Positions 37,501 to 44,338 of a DNA stretch of 64,000 nt are shown here, in pieces. This stretch comes from Alteromonas sp. KUL106 (GTDB taxonomy: Bacteria; Pseudomonadota; Gammaproteobacteria; Enterobacterales; Alteromonadaceae), in NCBI RefSeq assembly GCF_009811415.1, contig NZ_BLIG01000001.1, positions 186,001-250,000 on the forward strand, in the 5' to 3' direction. The translations under genes and the position numbers were made by a program. The notes beneath the pieces are model-generated. The model made no database searches. It was not told the origin of the DNA and saw only the letters and a program-made list of their open reading frames with translations. Position 1 is the stretch's first letter, and each line of letters opens with the position of its first letter.

Positions 37501-37786
37501 CCGCGATTTGTTACGGGACTTTGCTGCTCTGAAGGATAACTTAGACGCCCTTCGCACAGCCATAGATAAAAAAGACTACCCTTCGATCGTTAGATTAGTA
37601 CATATCTACGTGACCGCACTCAAATACATTGGCGCCTTTTCCCTAGCAGAATTGGCCAGCTCTGTAGAACGCACTGTAAACCGGAACGAACACTATACAA
37701 CTAAAGGATTTAGTGAGCAGTTAGAGACCTTATATAAGGAGCTAGTGGAAATGAGCACAAAGATTGAGGAAAGTATTAGCAATTAA
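34571..37786 (+). CDS. TPR-containing hybrid histidine kinase
   Basis: A 1071-residue sensor. Signal or anchor at 1-22 (HWVLLLIGAIAIAMVLPTYA), periplasmic TPR-like repeats (about 50-350), a coiled coil, one membrane helix (about 390-410), HisKA with the phosphorylated His near 443 (MSHEIRTPLN), HATPase motifs (NLVSNAIKFTEDG, DTGIGL, GGTGLGLAICK), two receiver domains (phosphoacceptor Asp near 731 in LDWNMPDIDG and near 870 in MDIQMPVMDG) and a C-terminal Hpt-like helix bundle. In that bundle the His is kept (VHIYVTALKYIGA) but the usual LKG after it is lost. It starts 16 nt after the precursor peptide, so the periplasmic TPR array may sense the peptide or its effect (inference). Confidence 0.88.
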   Translation: MKHWVLLLIGAIAIAMVLPTYALNSALNNASRTQELLSGLKARVQENDPSVEKTFSTLNQFFTENPDEKGKARFLNIKAYYFILKQDYVLAYEALLLARKHANLVNNLPALAESYRLEGLILDLSGEHANALEAMHRALEIFKEAESDRVLLVYSAMGNVYMSLKNYELMLTFGHQYLASAQRFNSKRDEGVAYFFQGYAQRALGKYQDAKVSLLLAESLLKEVNYPFIGIVYGAMSELHIAEGNYNEALKKLNQASEADRQVGFRYSEGSHLIHLAKIYRARGEIELAITELEAGLDKDIIKNDKVLLLDVLEQLITLHEENGNLAPALKYAKQYKQAYKESFNEQQSRLLALNRVRLAISEKEETIKLLEKDNQLKEQRNLIQKKKNTYQLYFIGVVILSLVLVIGLWLRTRLQRKALDSLTQDLRKATKAKSDFLARMSHEIRTPLNAIIGLTKLSQRAAEDKEQQTNLIQIEGASQTLLSVINDILDFSKIEAGKLDIESTSFNLDALVNQTIRLHQARAEEKHIELIQHISRDVPLNLIGDPLRIQQILSNLVSNAIKFTEDGLVSVSIRCAQHDGHIQLEFEIKDTGIGLTSKQQALLFEPFNQGDESISRRYGGTGLGLAICKQLATLMGGEIWVESQIGKGASFHFTVLADVDPSQQIVSPSNQLAALKVLIADDISASRDAISEALSICNIKADVAAGGKEAVSKIRAATRNSEPYDILILDWNMPDIDGLEVAAIMNQEMPVKSPKVIMLYAFESPDMRQQAKQLGINTFIKKPFSTSELVDRLQELCLNVNNKSLPADSAPVPNLRGTKILFVEDNALNQKVALGLLSDTHATIEVVNNGLEALDTLRKDSSFDVVLMDIQMPVMDGLTATRRIRQELHLRLPIIAMTAHAMQQDIDKSLEAGMDGHINKPVDPNRFFDVLVEILDKQQTSATAEVVEEPLAAPTPLSFIDKQQAMQTLLNDDALYRDLLRDFAALKDNLDALRTAIDKKDYPSIVRLVHIYVTALKYIGAFSLAELASSVERTVNRNEHYTTKGFSEQLETLYKELVEMSTKIEESISN

Positions 37787-37811
37787 TCTCGCTAACTATT
37801 CTGGATGTGAG

Positions 37812-37829
37812 CCTGCACCAACGGTGCAG
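37812..37829. repeat. Palindrome after the kinase gene
   Basis: CTGCACC-aac-GGTGCAG, 7-bp perfect stem. It lacks a direct T-run, though A-rich sequence follows; it could end the convergent DUF3010 gene. Confidence 0.4.
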
Positions 37830-37866
37830 ACATCAATAAACAAAAAAAATAGCGCAAAGCTAGACT

Positions 37867-38331
37867 TTAATTCTCATCAGCGCCTTGCGAAGCATATTCA
37901 TTTTTCATCAGCCATGCATAGGCAGTGATGAACGCTGACTCTTGGAACTGTTTTAGACCCGTTTCAGAGAATGGCACTGCCAACGGATTTCTTCTTAGCG
38001 ATTCTTTTATGTCAGTAGGGCTGAACACGACGACCTCTAGCCCATCAATCAATTCAATCGCAGCCTCTAGCTTGAAGCCAATCGCACTACCCGCAAATTT
38101 GCCTTTGCTTTGACGCTGCCGAATTATCACCGCATCAACTTTGTAGTCTTCGATGAGTTTAGCGAACGTGCTTTGAAAGCTTTTCAGCCCTTTTGCACTG
38201 GTATCCGCAAGCGTCAAACGACGCGTGCGGCAATCAGGTATGTGAAACAAGCCATCAGCTAGTGACACCAAACTAATTATCGCTTCATTACCTTTTAAAT
38301 CTATACCACAGACTTTCATAGTTATTCCCAA
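37867..38331 (-). CDS. DUF3010 family protein
   Basis: A 154-residue protein matching DUF3010: MKVCGIDLKGNEAIISL at the start (an RNase H/actin-like first strand with Asp), VDAVIIRQRQSKGKFAGSAIGFKLEAAIEL and VVVFSPTDIKESLRRN. It may be a Holliday-junction-resolvase-like RNase H fold (inference), function unknown. ATG at 38319 (MKVCGID) is an equally good start to the one listed. Confidence 0.8.
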   Translation of the reverse strand: MGITMKVCGIDLKGNEAIISLVSLADGLFHIPDCRTRRLTLADTSAKGLKSFQSTFAKLIEDYKVDAVIIRQRQSKGKFAGSAIGFKLEAAIELIDGLEVVVFSPTDIKESLRRNPLAVPFSETGLKQFQESAFITAYAWLMKNEYASQGADEN

Positions 38332-38442
38332 TTACGTTTGTCTGCCATTATAGCGTGTTTCGCTCGCGATATTTACCTGCACATACTTTTCTTTCACTCT
38401 CTTATGCCAAACGCTGCGATAATAAAGCGTTCTCATGCACCG

Positions 38443-39633
38443 TTATTTCGCAGAGGAAAGTTGTATTAAACGCCCGCCCTCTTTATCTTCGAGCACGTAG
38501 ATATTGCCGTTGTTATCCTGTTCGACTTCGCGCACACGCTTGCCCCATTCATATCGTTCAGCTTCCTCGACAAGCCATTTCCCCTCGTCGTCTTTATCCA
38601 TAGCAACGCGAACTAGCGCCTTTGACGACAAACCACCAATGAAACCGCTCCCCTTCCAATCACTGAACTTATCGCCTTTATAAATAATAAACCCAGCTGG
38701 GCTGATAGCCGGCACCCACGCTAACTCGGGCGATTTGAAAATAGGAATGTCTTCATGATTAGGAATTTTCACGCCTGAATAATGATCACCTTGGGACACC
38801 GTTGGGTAACCATAGTTTCGGCCTCTTTCAATGATATTTAATTCATCTCCATGTCGCGGCCCCATTTCATGGGCCCATAAGTTACCTTGCTCATCAAAAT
38901 CTATACCTAGTGGATTGCGATGGCCCAATGTCCAAATTTGTTCGGTCACCTTGCCTTGCCCATAAAACGGGTTATCTTCCGGCACACTACCATCAGCATG
39001 TAAACGCACAATTTTTCCTAAGTTCATCGCCATGTTTTGGGCCGGCGTAAATTTTTGGCGCTCGCCTGAGGTAATAAACAAATAGCCATCAGGTGAAAAC
39101 GCCATGCGATGTGAATAGTGACCATTACCTGTCATTTTCGGTGCCTGACGCCAAATCAACTTTCTATCGGACAGCTCAGCGCCACTATCGGTAATAGTGA
39201 GGGTTGCACGCTCTATCACCGCGCCGCTGAGTGCATCGTCTTCTTCATCGCGCTCAACATAAGAAATATAAATTGTACTGTTAGATGCAAAGTCAGGATG
39301 GACAATGACATCACCCAACCCGCCCTGCCCGCGAGCATCAACGCTTGGTACATTGCTTACAGAAAAACGCTTTCGCTGATTTTCATCAAGAAGCCACAGC
39401 GTGCCCGTTTTCTCGGTCACCAAGCTATGTCCATCTGGCAAAAAAGTCATCGCCCATGGGTTGTCAAAAGATGACTTCACATTGCCAATAACGGTAGTAC
39501 CGTTGCTGCCTTTCATCGTAATTTGTTTAGATGAATCTGACTGGGCAAAGCTAAAAAATGAAGAAGCGAAAAGCGTGACCAATAGTGCGGTTTTATGACT
39601 TAACCTGTTTTTATGCGTACTTGTTGTTTGCAT
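38443..39633 (-). CDS. PQQ-dependent sugar dehydrogenase (aldose dehydrogenase-like)
   Basis: A 396-residue exported beta-propeller. A signal peptide ends near SFFSFAQSDS. Family motifs are: NPWAMTFLPDGHSLVTEKTG, GLGDVIVHPDF, YSHRMAFSPDGYLFITSGER, LGHRNPLGIDFDEQGNLWAHEMGPRHGDELN (PQQ site and metal residues). Such enzymes oxidise aldoses in the periplasm with pyrroloquinoline quinone, passing electrons to the respiratory chain. Whether the host makes PQQ cannot be seen in this window. Related to E. coli YliI. Confidence 0.9.
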   Translation of the reverse strand: MQTTSTHKNRLSHKTALLVTLFASSFFSFAQSDSSKQITMKGSNGTTVIGNVKSSFDNPWAMTFLPDGHSLVTEKTGTLWLLDENQRKRFSVSNVPSVDARGQGGLGDVIVHPDFASNSTIYISYVERDEEDDALSGAVIERATLTITDSGAELSDRKLIWRQAPKMTGNGHYSHRMAFSPDGYLFITSGERQKFTPAQNMAMNLGKIVRLHADGSVPEDNPFYGQGKVTEQIWTLGHRNPLGIDFDEQGNLWAHEMGPRHGDELNIIERGRNYGYPTVSQGDHYSGVKIPNHEDIPIFKSPELAWVPAISPAGFIIYKGDKFSDWKGSGFIGGLSSKALVRVAMDKDDEGKWLVEEAERYEWGKRVREVEQDNNGNIYVLEDKEGGRLIQLSSAK

Positions 39634-39923
39634 CGAAGTTCTAACCTTTTTGAGGGTTTGCGTACCACTGGTTCCACATTGACGTGTTTGCTAGTCGTCA
39701 ACGTGCGGCGCAAAGGGTTTGTAATAAAAATTATTACGCAGATTTAACAAGTAGGGTTTATATTATCGACTTCATTTCTTTAGTCGTATTTTTCTTTTAT
39801 CGTTGCGATAAGAAAACAGTACTGGCTGCTTTGATTCTCCCCTGCTTAAGTGACTTCCTATATGCTCTTCAACACCCTTAACTTTCTTTAATGAAGCTAT
39901 GCTTTACTTAAACACCGCCTGTG
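39634..39923. other. Intergenic region without recognisable gene
   Basis: AT-rich; should contain promoters for the minus-strand sugar dehydrogenase and for the tiny ORF that follows. The ORF at 39684-39881 has no ribosome site or family features. Confidence 0.4.
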
Positions 39924-39956
39924 TTACTTTCGCTTTAGTTTTAGCAACGAAAGTAA
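39924..39956 (+). promoter_or_regulatory. Hairpin overlapping an unusually strong Shine-Dalgarno
   Basis: TTACTTTCG (39924-39932) and CGAAAGTAA (39948-39956) pair perfectly over 9 bp with a 15-nt loop; the second arm's TAA is the first part of the ribosome site TAAGGAGGTGATC at 39954-39966, which is the perfect 13-nt complement of the 3' end of 16S rRNA. This could gate translation. Confidence 0.6.
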
Positions 39957-39968
39957 GGAGGTGATCAT

Positions 39969-40025
39969 ATGTCGAGAGTTAAGGTATTTGAACAGGCAGC
40001 TATGAGTGAGGGTCGTTCTAGCTAA
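39969..40025 (+). CDS. Tiny ORF (18 aa) with perfect ribosome site
   Basis: Codes for MSRVKVFEQAAMSEGRSS. It is too short for any domain call. Its ribosome site matches anti-Shine-Dalgarno over 13 nt, and a terminator follows 50 nt later, so it is a complete, isolated transcription/translation unit rather than a fragment. It may be a small protein, a leader peptide with no downstream gene in the same direction, or a decoy for 30S subunits (all inference). Confidence 0.5.
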   Translation: MSRVKVFEQAAMSEGRSS

Positions 40026-40075
40026 CCCCTTTAACGCAATTGCTCTAGAAGGCTGTCTAATTCAGCCCAGCTCGG

Positions 40076-40110
40076 AAAGCCGCTTCACGTTGCTGAATGC
40101 GGCTTTTTTC
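40076..40110 (+). terminator. Terminator of the tiny-ORF unit
   Basis: AAAGCCGC and GCGGCTTTTTTC pair across a 15-nt loop. Another small hairpin (GGCTG-tctaatt-CAGCC, 40051-40067) sits just before it. Confidence 0.85.
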
Positions 40111-40196
40111 TTTTTATGACTTAGTGCTAGCTCTTTGTTATTCGTCTAGTCTTTTATTAATTAATTTAAGAATATGCACGCTTGCTTACGAAAGTC

Positions 40197-42797
40197 TCAA
40201 GCGCTATCACCACTGAATAATAGTGTACGCGCTTTTTTTAATTCTATTGTTGTTATTGCCAATACATTTTCTATCGGTTCGGGTTTATGCAAATAGTACC
40301 CTTGTGCGTAATCAACACCCAACTCTGTGACACGATTGAGCACTTCTGCACTGTCAACAAACTCTGCAACGGTATCTAATTGTCGTAGCTTTGCTATTTC
40401 CACAAATGCTTTTACCGCAACCTCGTCCATAGGGTCAGTCAAAATATCTCGCACAAATTGACCGTCTATTTTTAACTGCTCGACGTCTAGATTCTTAAGA
40501 TAACCAAATGAAGACGAACCCGCCCCAAAATCATCTAGGGATATTTTTATACCAATGCTGCGGAGGCTATCAACAAAACTCGCGGCATCAGCAATAGAGC
40601 GAATTGCGACTGTTTCGGTTATCTCAAAGCACAACCTTTTCAGAATATCAGCATTCGTTTGGCGGAGAAGTTCAAGCAATTTCTTATGGAATTTTCGGTC
40701 TCCTACTGATTGACCTGACAAGTTAACATGCACCTGGGAAATAGAACTCAAGTTGGCGTGATTTTCTAATGTTGCAATTACCCGTTCGACCACATGAATA
40801 TCAATCCGACTGGCGAGATAGTAACGTTCTGCAACAGGCAAAAAAGTGCCAGGCGACACCCAACCGGATTTGCCATCGGGCAACCGCAATAATACCTCCA
40901 TGCACAAATTTTTATCCGATGAGCGAACAGGCACAATTCGCTGAGCAAACAAAACAAATTGGTTATTATCTATGGCGTACTCGATACGCGTTGCCCAACC
41001 CATTTCAGTATGGCGTTGTTGAATATCTTGGTCGCTCTCTCTCCACACATGTACGCGGTTTCTACCAGCATCTTTTGCGGCATAACATGCCCTGTCAGCC
41101 GCTTGCATCAACTCAGTGCTGCTCTGCCATTGTCCCTTTACGGGCACCAAACCTATACTGGCACCAATGCGAAAGCTTTTGCCATCGTGTATGTATCGGT
41201 ATTCATCCACCGCGTGACAGAGCGACTTGGCAATATGATTGGCTTTCTTTTCATCACAGCCAACGAGTATTATTGCGAACTCATCCCCCCCTAACCGCGC
41301 GATAAAGTCACTGGCGCGGATATGTTGAGTGAGTAGATGACTTATCTGCTGCAATAATTCGTCACCAGCCGAGTGACCGCAGGTATCGTTAACAATTTTG
41401 AACTGGTCTAAATCGACGAAGAGTACACCGTGAAGGCCTGATTCTGAAGAACTGTCAGACACCAACCGATTTATTCTTGCTTCAAACTCTGTTCGGTTGA
41501 AGAGGCCTGTAAGCGGATCATGCGTGGCTCGATAGCTCATTTCATCGCCAATCCGCCGTTGCTCTGTGACATCGTGAAATACCATGACTGCCCCCATCAT
41601 CTGACCATCTTCAGAAATAATGGGCGCTGCGGAGTCTGCAATGCCGTATTCAGTGCCTTCGCGAGAAATCAGCAAAGTGTGGTTTGCCAATCCCATTATG
41701 CGCTTCTCTCGCAAACAGCTATCGACTGGGTTTTCAACGGTTATTCGTGTTTTTTCGTTAACGATGTTGAAAACGTCACTAAGCTGCCTACCCATAGCTT
41801 CATCAACCATCCATCCTGTCATCTGCTGGGCTATAGGGTTCATCCATGTGACCACGCCATAGGCGTCGGTGGTGATGACCGCATCGCCAATTGATTTGAG
41901 TGTAACGCGTAAAAGTTCATGCTGCTTGGTCAGTTGAGATTTAAGTAACTTGGTATTGGTAATGTCTTGAAACACGCCAAAAAGTCGAACACACTCGCCG
42001 TCTACAAAATCAGGTCTGCCTAAGGCCCGCACCCAAATTGCGCGCCCCTTCGCTGTAATCACCTCAAGTTCTAAATCCCAAGGTTCACCTTGCTCAATGC
42101 CGCGTGTGACCGCTTCAGTGATTGCTTTTCGGCTTGCCCCTTCCTTATAAAACTCGATGCCTGAATCCAAGCTAGGTTCATAATCCAGCGATACTTCGTG
42201 GATTCGCTTAGTCTGATCACTCCACTTAATATCCTGTGTTCGCACATCAAATTCCCATGTGCCTATGTCGGCGGTTTTCTCTAACTCGTTCAGCAAATCA
42301 GCTTGTTTTTCAAACCCGCGTTTCTGTTGCTGTTCATACTCCACCTGCTGCCGTTCATGCTGCTTTAACGCAGTGACATCCGTATGTGCTCCTAGCATGC
42401 GGATCGGGTTGCCATGCTCATCCCGAATAGCCATCCCGCGGCAACGAATCCACACAGTGTGCCCATCTTTATGTCGATAACGCACCAATTGGTCGTAAGC
42501 ATGTGAGGGGTTTTCACAGTGTCGTTGGAAGTTCTCTATCGCTACTTTTAAATCGTCCTGGTTAATAATGTCTTGCCATTCAGACGCGAGGTGCTTTTTC
42601 GTTGCGGGATCGTAGCCCAAGGTAGCCCAAAATGATTCGCTCATCCACTCGTGTTCTGGGTGTTCTAAATCCCAGTACCACAACCCATCAAGTGATGACT
42701 TTTCGATAAAATCAAAAATACGAGGATCATGCTTGAGTTTAATCAATAACTCTTCATGCAGGCGATGACTGGAAGCATCGGTGGGTTGTTGAGGCAT
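40197..42797 (-). CDS. PAS-GGDEF-EAL protein (cyclic-di-GMP turnover)
   Basis: An 866-residue cytosolic protein with no membrane segment. PAS/PAC units lie at about 20-145 (DGLWYWDLEHPEHEWMSESFW), 165-290 and 300-420. A GGDEF domain follows with intact GGDEF at about 501-505 (RLGGDEFAII), then an EAL domain with MEVLLRL (ExLxR), ITETVAIR, DDFGAGSSSFGYLK and LKIDGQFV, and AEFVDSAEVL. Catalytic residues for both making and degrading c-di-GMP appear present, so the net activity is uncertain. The PAS units would sense redox, light or small ligands. Confidence 0.92.
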   Translation of the reverse strand: MPQQPTDASSHRLHEELLIKLKHDPRIFDFIEKSSLDGLWYWDLEHPEHEWMSESFWATLGYDPATKKHLASEWQDIINQDDLKVAIENFQRHCENPSHAYDQLVRYRHKDGHTVWIRCRGMAIRDEHGNPIRMLGAHTDVTALKQHERQQVEYEQQQKRGFEKQADLLNELEKTADIGTWEFDVRTQDIKWSDQTKRIHEVSLDYEPSLDSGIEFYKEGASRKAITEAVTRGIEQGEPWDLELEVITAKGRAIWVRALGRPDFVDGECVRLFGVFQDITNTKLLKSQLTKQHELLRVTLKSIGDAVITTDAYGVVTWMNPIAQQMTGWMVDEAMGRQLSDVFNIVNEKTRITVENPVDSCLREKRIMGLANHTLLISREGTEYGIADSAAPIISEDGQMMGAVMVFHDVTEQRRIGDEMSYRATHDPLTGLFNRTEFEARINRLVSDSSSESGLHGVLFVDLDQFKIVNDTCGHSAGDELLQQISHLLTQHIRASDFIARLGGDEFAIILVGCDEKKANHIAKSLCHAVDEYRYIHDGKSFRIGASIGLVPVKGQWQSSTELMQAADRACYAAKDAGRNRVHVWRESDQDIQQRHTEMGWATRIEYAIDNNQFVLFAQRIVPVRSSDKNLCMEVLLRLPDGKSGWVSPGTFLPVAERYYLASRIDIHVVERVIATLENHANLSSISQVHVNLSGQSVGDRKFHKKLLELLRQTNADILKRLCFEITETVAIRSIADAASFVDSLRSIGIKISLDDFGAGSSSFGYLKNLDVEQLKIDGQFVRDILTDPMDEVAVKAFVEIAKLRQLDTVAEFVDSAEVLNRVTELGVDYAQGYYLHKPEPIENVLAITTIELKKARTLLFSGDSA

Positions 42798-43520
42798 TTG
42801 GAACCTTCTCTAAAAGCGACTTCGAATCAATATTTTACTTTTAGCCCCTTGAGACTACTCGAGTTATTGCGCTAATTCCAATCTTATATACCCCCCATTT
42901 AAAGTAGCACGTACACAGAACCTTCAACATTTTGAACAAGCGTTTCATCATTACTGAACAATAATAAAACGTCCTTTGATTACTGTTGAGCAAAACGTTT
43001 ATGCCTTATTTTCTCAATATTACTTCTTAATTAAAGATAGCGCTGCATTCGACATTTGCAAACGAGATGTTAAACGTTTACTCACTAAATTCAATTAGCA
43101 GCTACCTTATAAAGGAAAAAGGGCATTACAGACGCAAGCTTAGTAACTAATGTTGATTTGCTCGGCCCTGGTAATAGCTTTCAATTACGCCTCTACGGAA
43201 ATACACACAAGCGTTAGCGCTTAGCAATGACGAAAACGTTGAAAACAATGCGTATAAAACGCGGTTAATCAACTTAAAGAATAAAATTGAAGAAGGTATT
43301 GAGGAGTGAAATTTTAGTCCTGCTACCTCAGTAATTTACATATAAAGCGCAATTTATGCACTTGCATTTTTTTGCTTAGGTATTTAGTTGTCAGCGCGCC
43401 AAGCCTTAACAACTCATAAACAAAAGTTAAAAATTATTGTCTTAAAATCAGCCGCATATCACTAAAAACTGCTGTCTATATAAAAGTATAATTTCGCTAG
43501 CAGTTTAAGAGGTATAAGAC
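42798..43520. other. Long intergenic region
   Basis: About 720 bp with no intact gene, AT-rich at its right end. Contains the possible decayed frames at 42959-43309 and should hold promoters for the minus-strand PAS-GGDEF-EAL gene and the plus-strand small membrane protein. Confidence 0.5.
42959..43309 (+). pseudogene. Possible decayed gene
   Basis: Two to three short frames read as normal protein but none has a start and ribosome site: 42959-43098 (TIIKRPLITVEQNVYALFSQ...), 43122-43212 (DASLVTNVDLLGPGNSFQLR) and, in a different frame, 43202-43309 (KYTQALALSNDENVENNAYK...). Stops and a frame change separate them. They may be debris of one gene of unknown family. Without a database search this is tentative. 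Confidence 0.25.
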
Positions 43521-43658
43521 ATGAGCAAAAACAGAGAAAAAGTGAGTAAAGAAACCGCCAAAGTTGTAGCCACAATGATGATTCCAATGGTCGGGCTAGG
43601 CCTATTATGTTTATCAATAGGCGTTTATTTGATGAATAACGTGTTTACTGGAATTTAA
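43521..43658 (+). CDS. Small membrane protein (45 aa)
   Basis: A 45-residue protein with a charged N-terminus (MSKNREKVSKETAKVVAT) and a single hydrophobic helix (about 18-39: MMIPMVGLGLLCLSIGVYLM), ending NNVFTGI. AAGAGG lies eight bases before the ATG. A hairpin (43662-43705) follows. Short single-helix proteins often regulate or stabilise membrane complexes; no partner is indicated. Not recognised. Confidence 0.6.
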   Translation: MSKNREKVSKETAKVVATMMIPMVGLGLLCLSIGVYLMNNVFTGI

Positions 43659-43661
43659 GAC

Positions 43662-43705
43662 TACAACAAAGCCCAGCGCATACGACAGTATGCGTTGGGG
43701 TTGTA
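43662..43705 (+). terminator. Long hairpin after the small membrane protein
   Basis: CCAGCGCATAC and GTATGCGTTGG pair (one G-T), extended by ACAAC/GTTGT; loop GACA. T-run is weak, so termination is likely but not certain. Confidence 0.6.
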
Positions 43706-43732
43706 AGCAGAGTGAGTTGCAGTAAATACACA

Positions 43733-44104
43733 CTACCCAAAGAAGTTAAAGCAAATCTTATTGCCATCTAAGTCGCGCACATACGCACCGTAAAACAGTT
43801 TTGGAACACGCTGCCCCGGTTCACCGTCGCACGTAGCGCCAAGTGAGAGTGCTTTTTGGTACATGGCGTCTACTTTCTCTTTGCTACCCGGCGCTATTGC
43901 AAACATATTGCCGTTACCCGGATGCGGATCTTGTTCGTCATAAGGAATACAAACGGCCACCATCGGCTCTTTCATGTTCTTCCCAATGTACTTAATTCTG
44001 TCCATATTAACCAAGCGCTTAACGCCAAAATCTTCTAGTAGTTTCTCGTAAAACTGTGCAGCAGCTTCAATGTCTTTTGTGCCTAATGTGATGTAATTAA
44101 TCAT
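43733..44104 (-). CDS. VOC family protein (glyoxalase/dioxygenase fold)
   Basis: A 123-residue protein of one VOC module pair. Starts MINYITLGTKDIEAAAQFYEKLL, ends YGAYVRDLDGNKICFNFFG. The frame is open upstream to 44185, but the ATG at 44104 has the better ribosome site (AAAGGG) and matches the family start. Similar small VOC proteins include glyoxalase-like and antibiotic-resistance relatives; the substrate is unknown. Confidence 0.85.
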   Translation of the reverse strand: MINYITLGTKDIEAAAQFYEKLLEDFGVKRLVNMDRIKYIGKNMKEPMVAVCIPYDEQDPHPGNGNMFAIAPGSKEKVDAMYQKALSLGATCDGEPGQRVPKLFYGAYVRDLDGNKICFNFFG

Positions 44105-44209
44105 TGCGAACCCTTTTTGATTGCTTTTGTCATTTGCCAAATAGTTACGGAAAACAAGGGGAAAAGTTCGCACTGTTAGCTTCAATCAATAGGAGCTTAT
44201 GTGTAACAA

Positions 44210-44277
44210 CCCCGTCATTGCCATCAAAAGAGTACTTTCTTTGTTACTTTTGCATCGCAGTAGACTAATTGACGGGG
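44210..44277. repeat. CCCCGTCA inverted repeat pair
   Basis: CCCCGTCA at 44210-44217 and TGACGGGG at 44270-44277, 52 bp apart, in the region upstream of the serine hydrolase gene. Meaning unclear. Confidence 0.3.
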
Positions 44278-44338
44278 TAGCTATAGCAACGTAGTCTGAA
44301 GAAATTGCAGAAAGAAATCGCGTAACGGAATACCCATA

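Noticed and set aside
39684..39881. 65-residue ORF in the gap before the tiny ORF
   Set aside because: No ribosome site and composition typical of AT-rich non-coding DNA.
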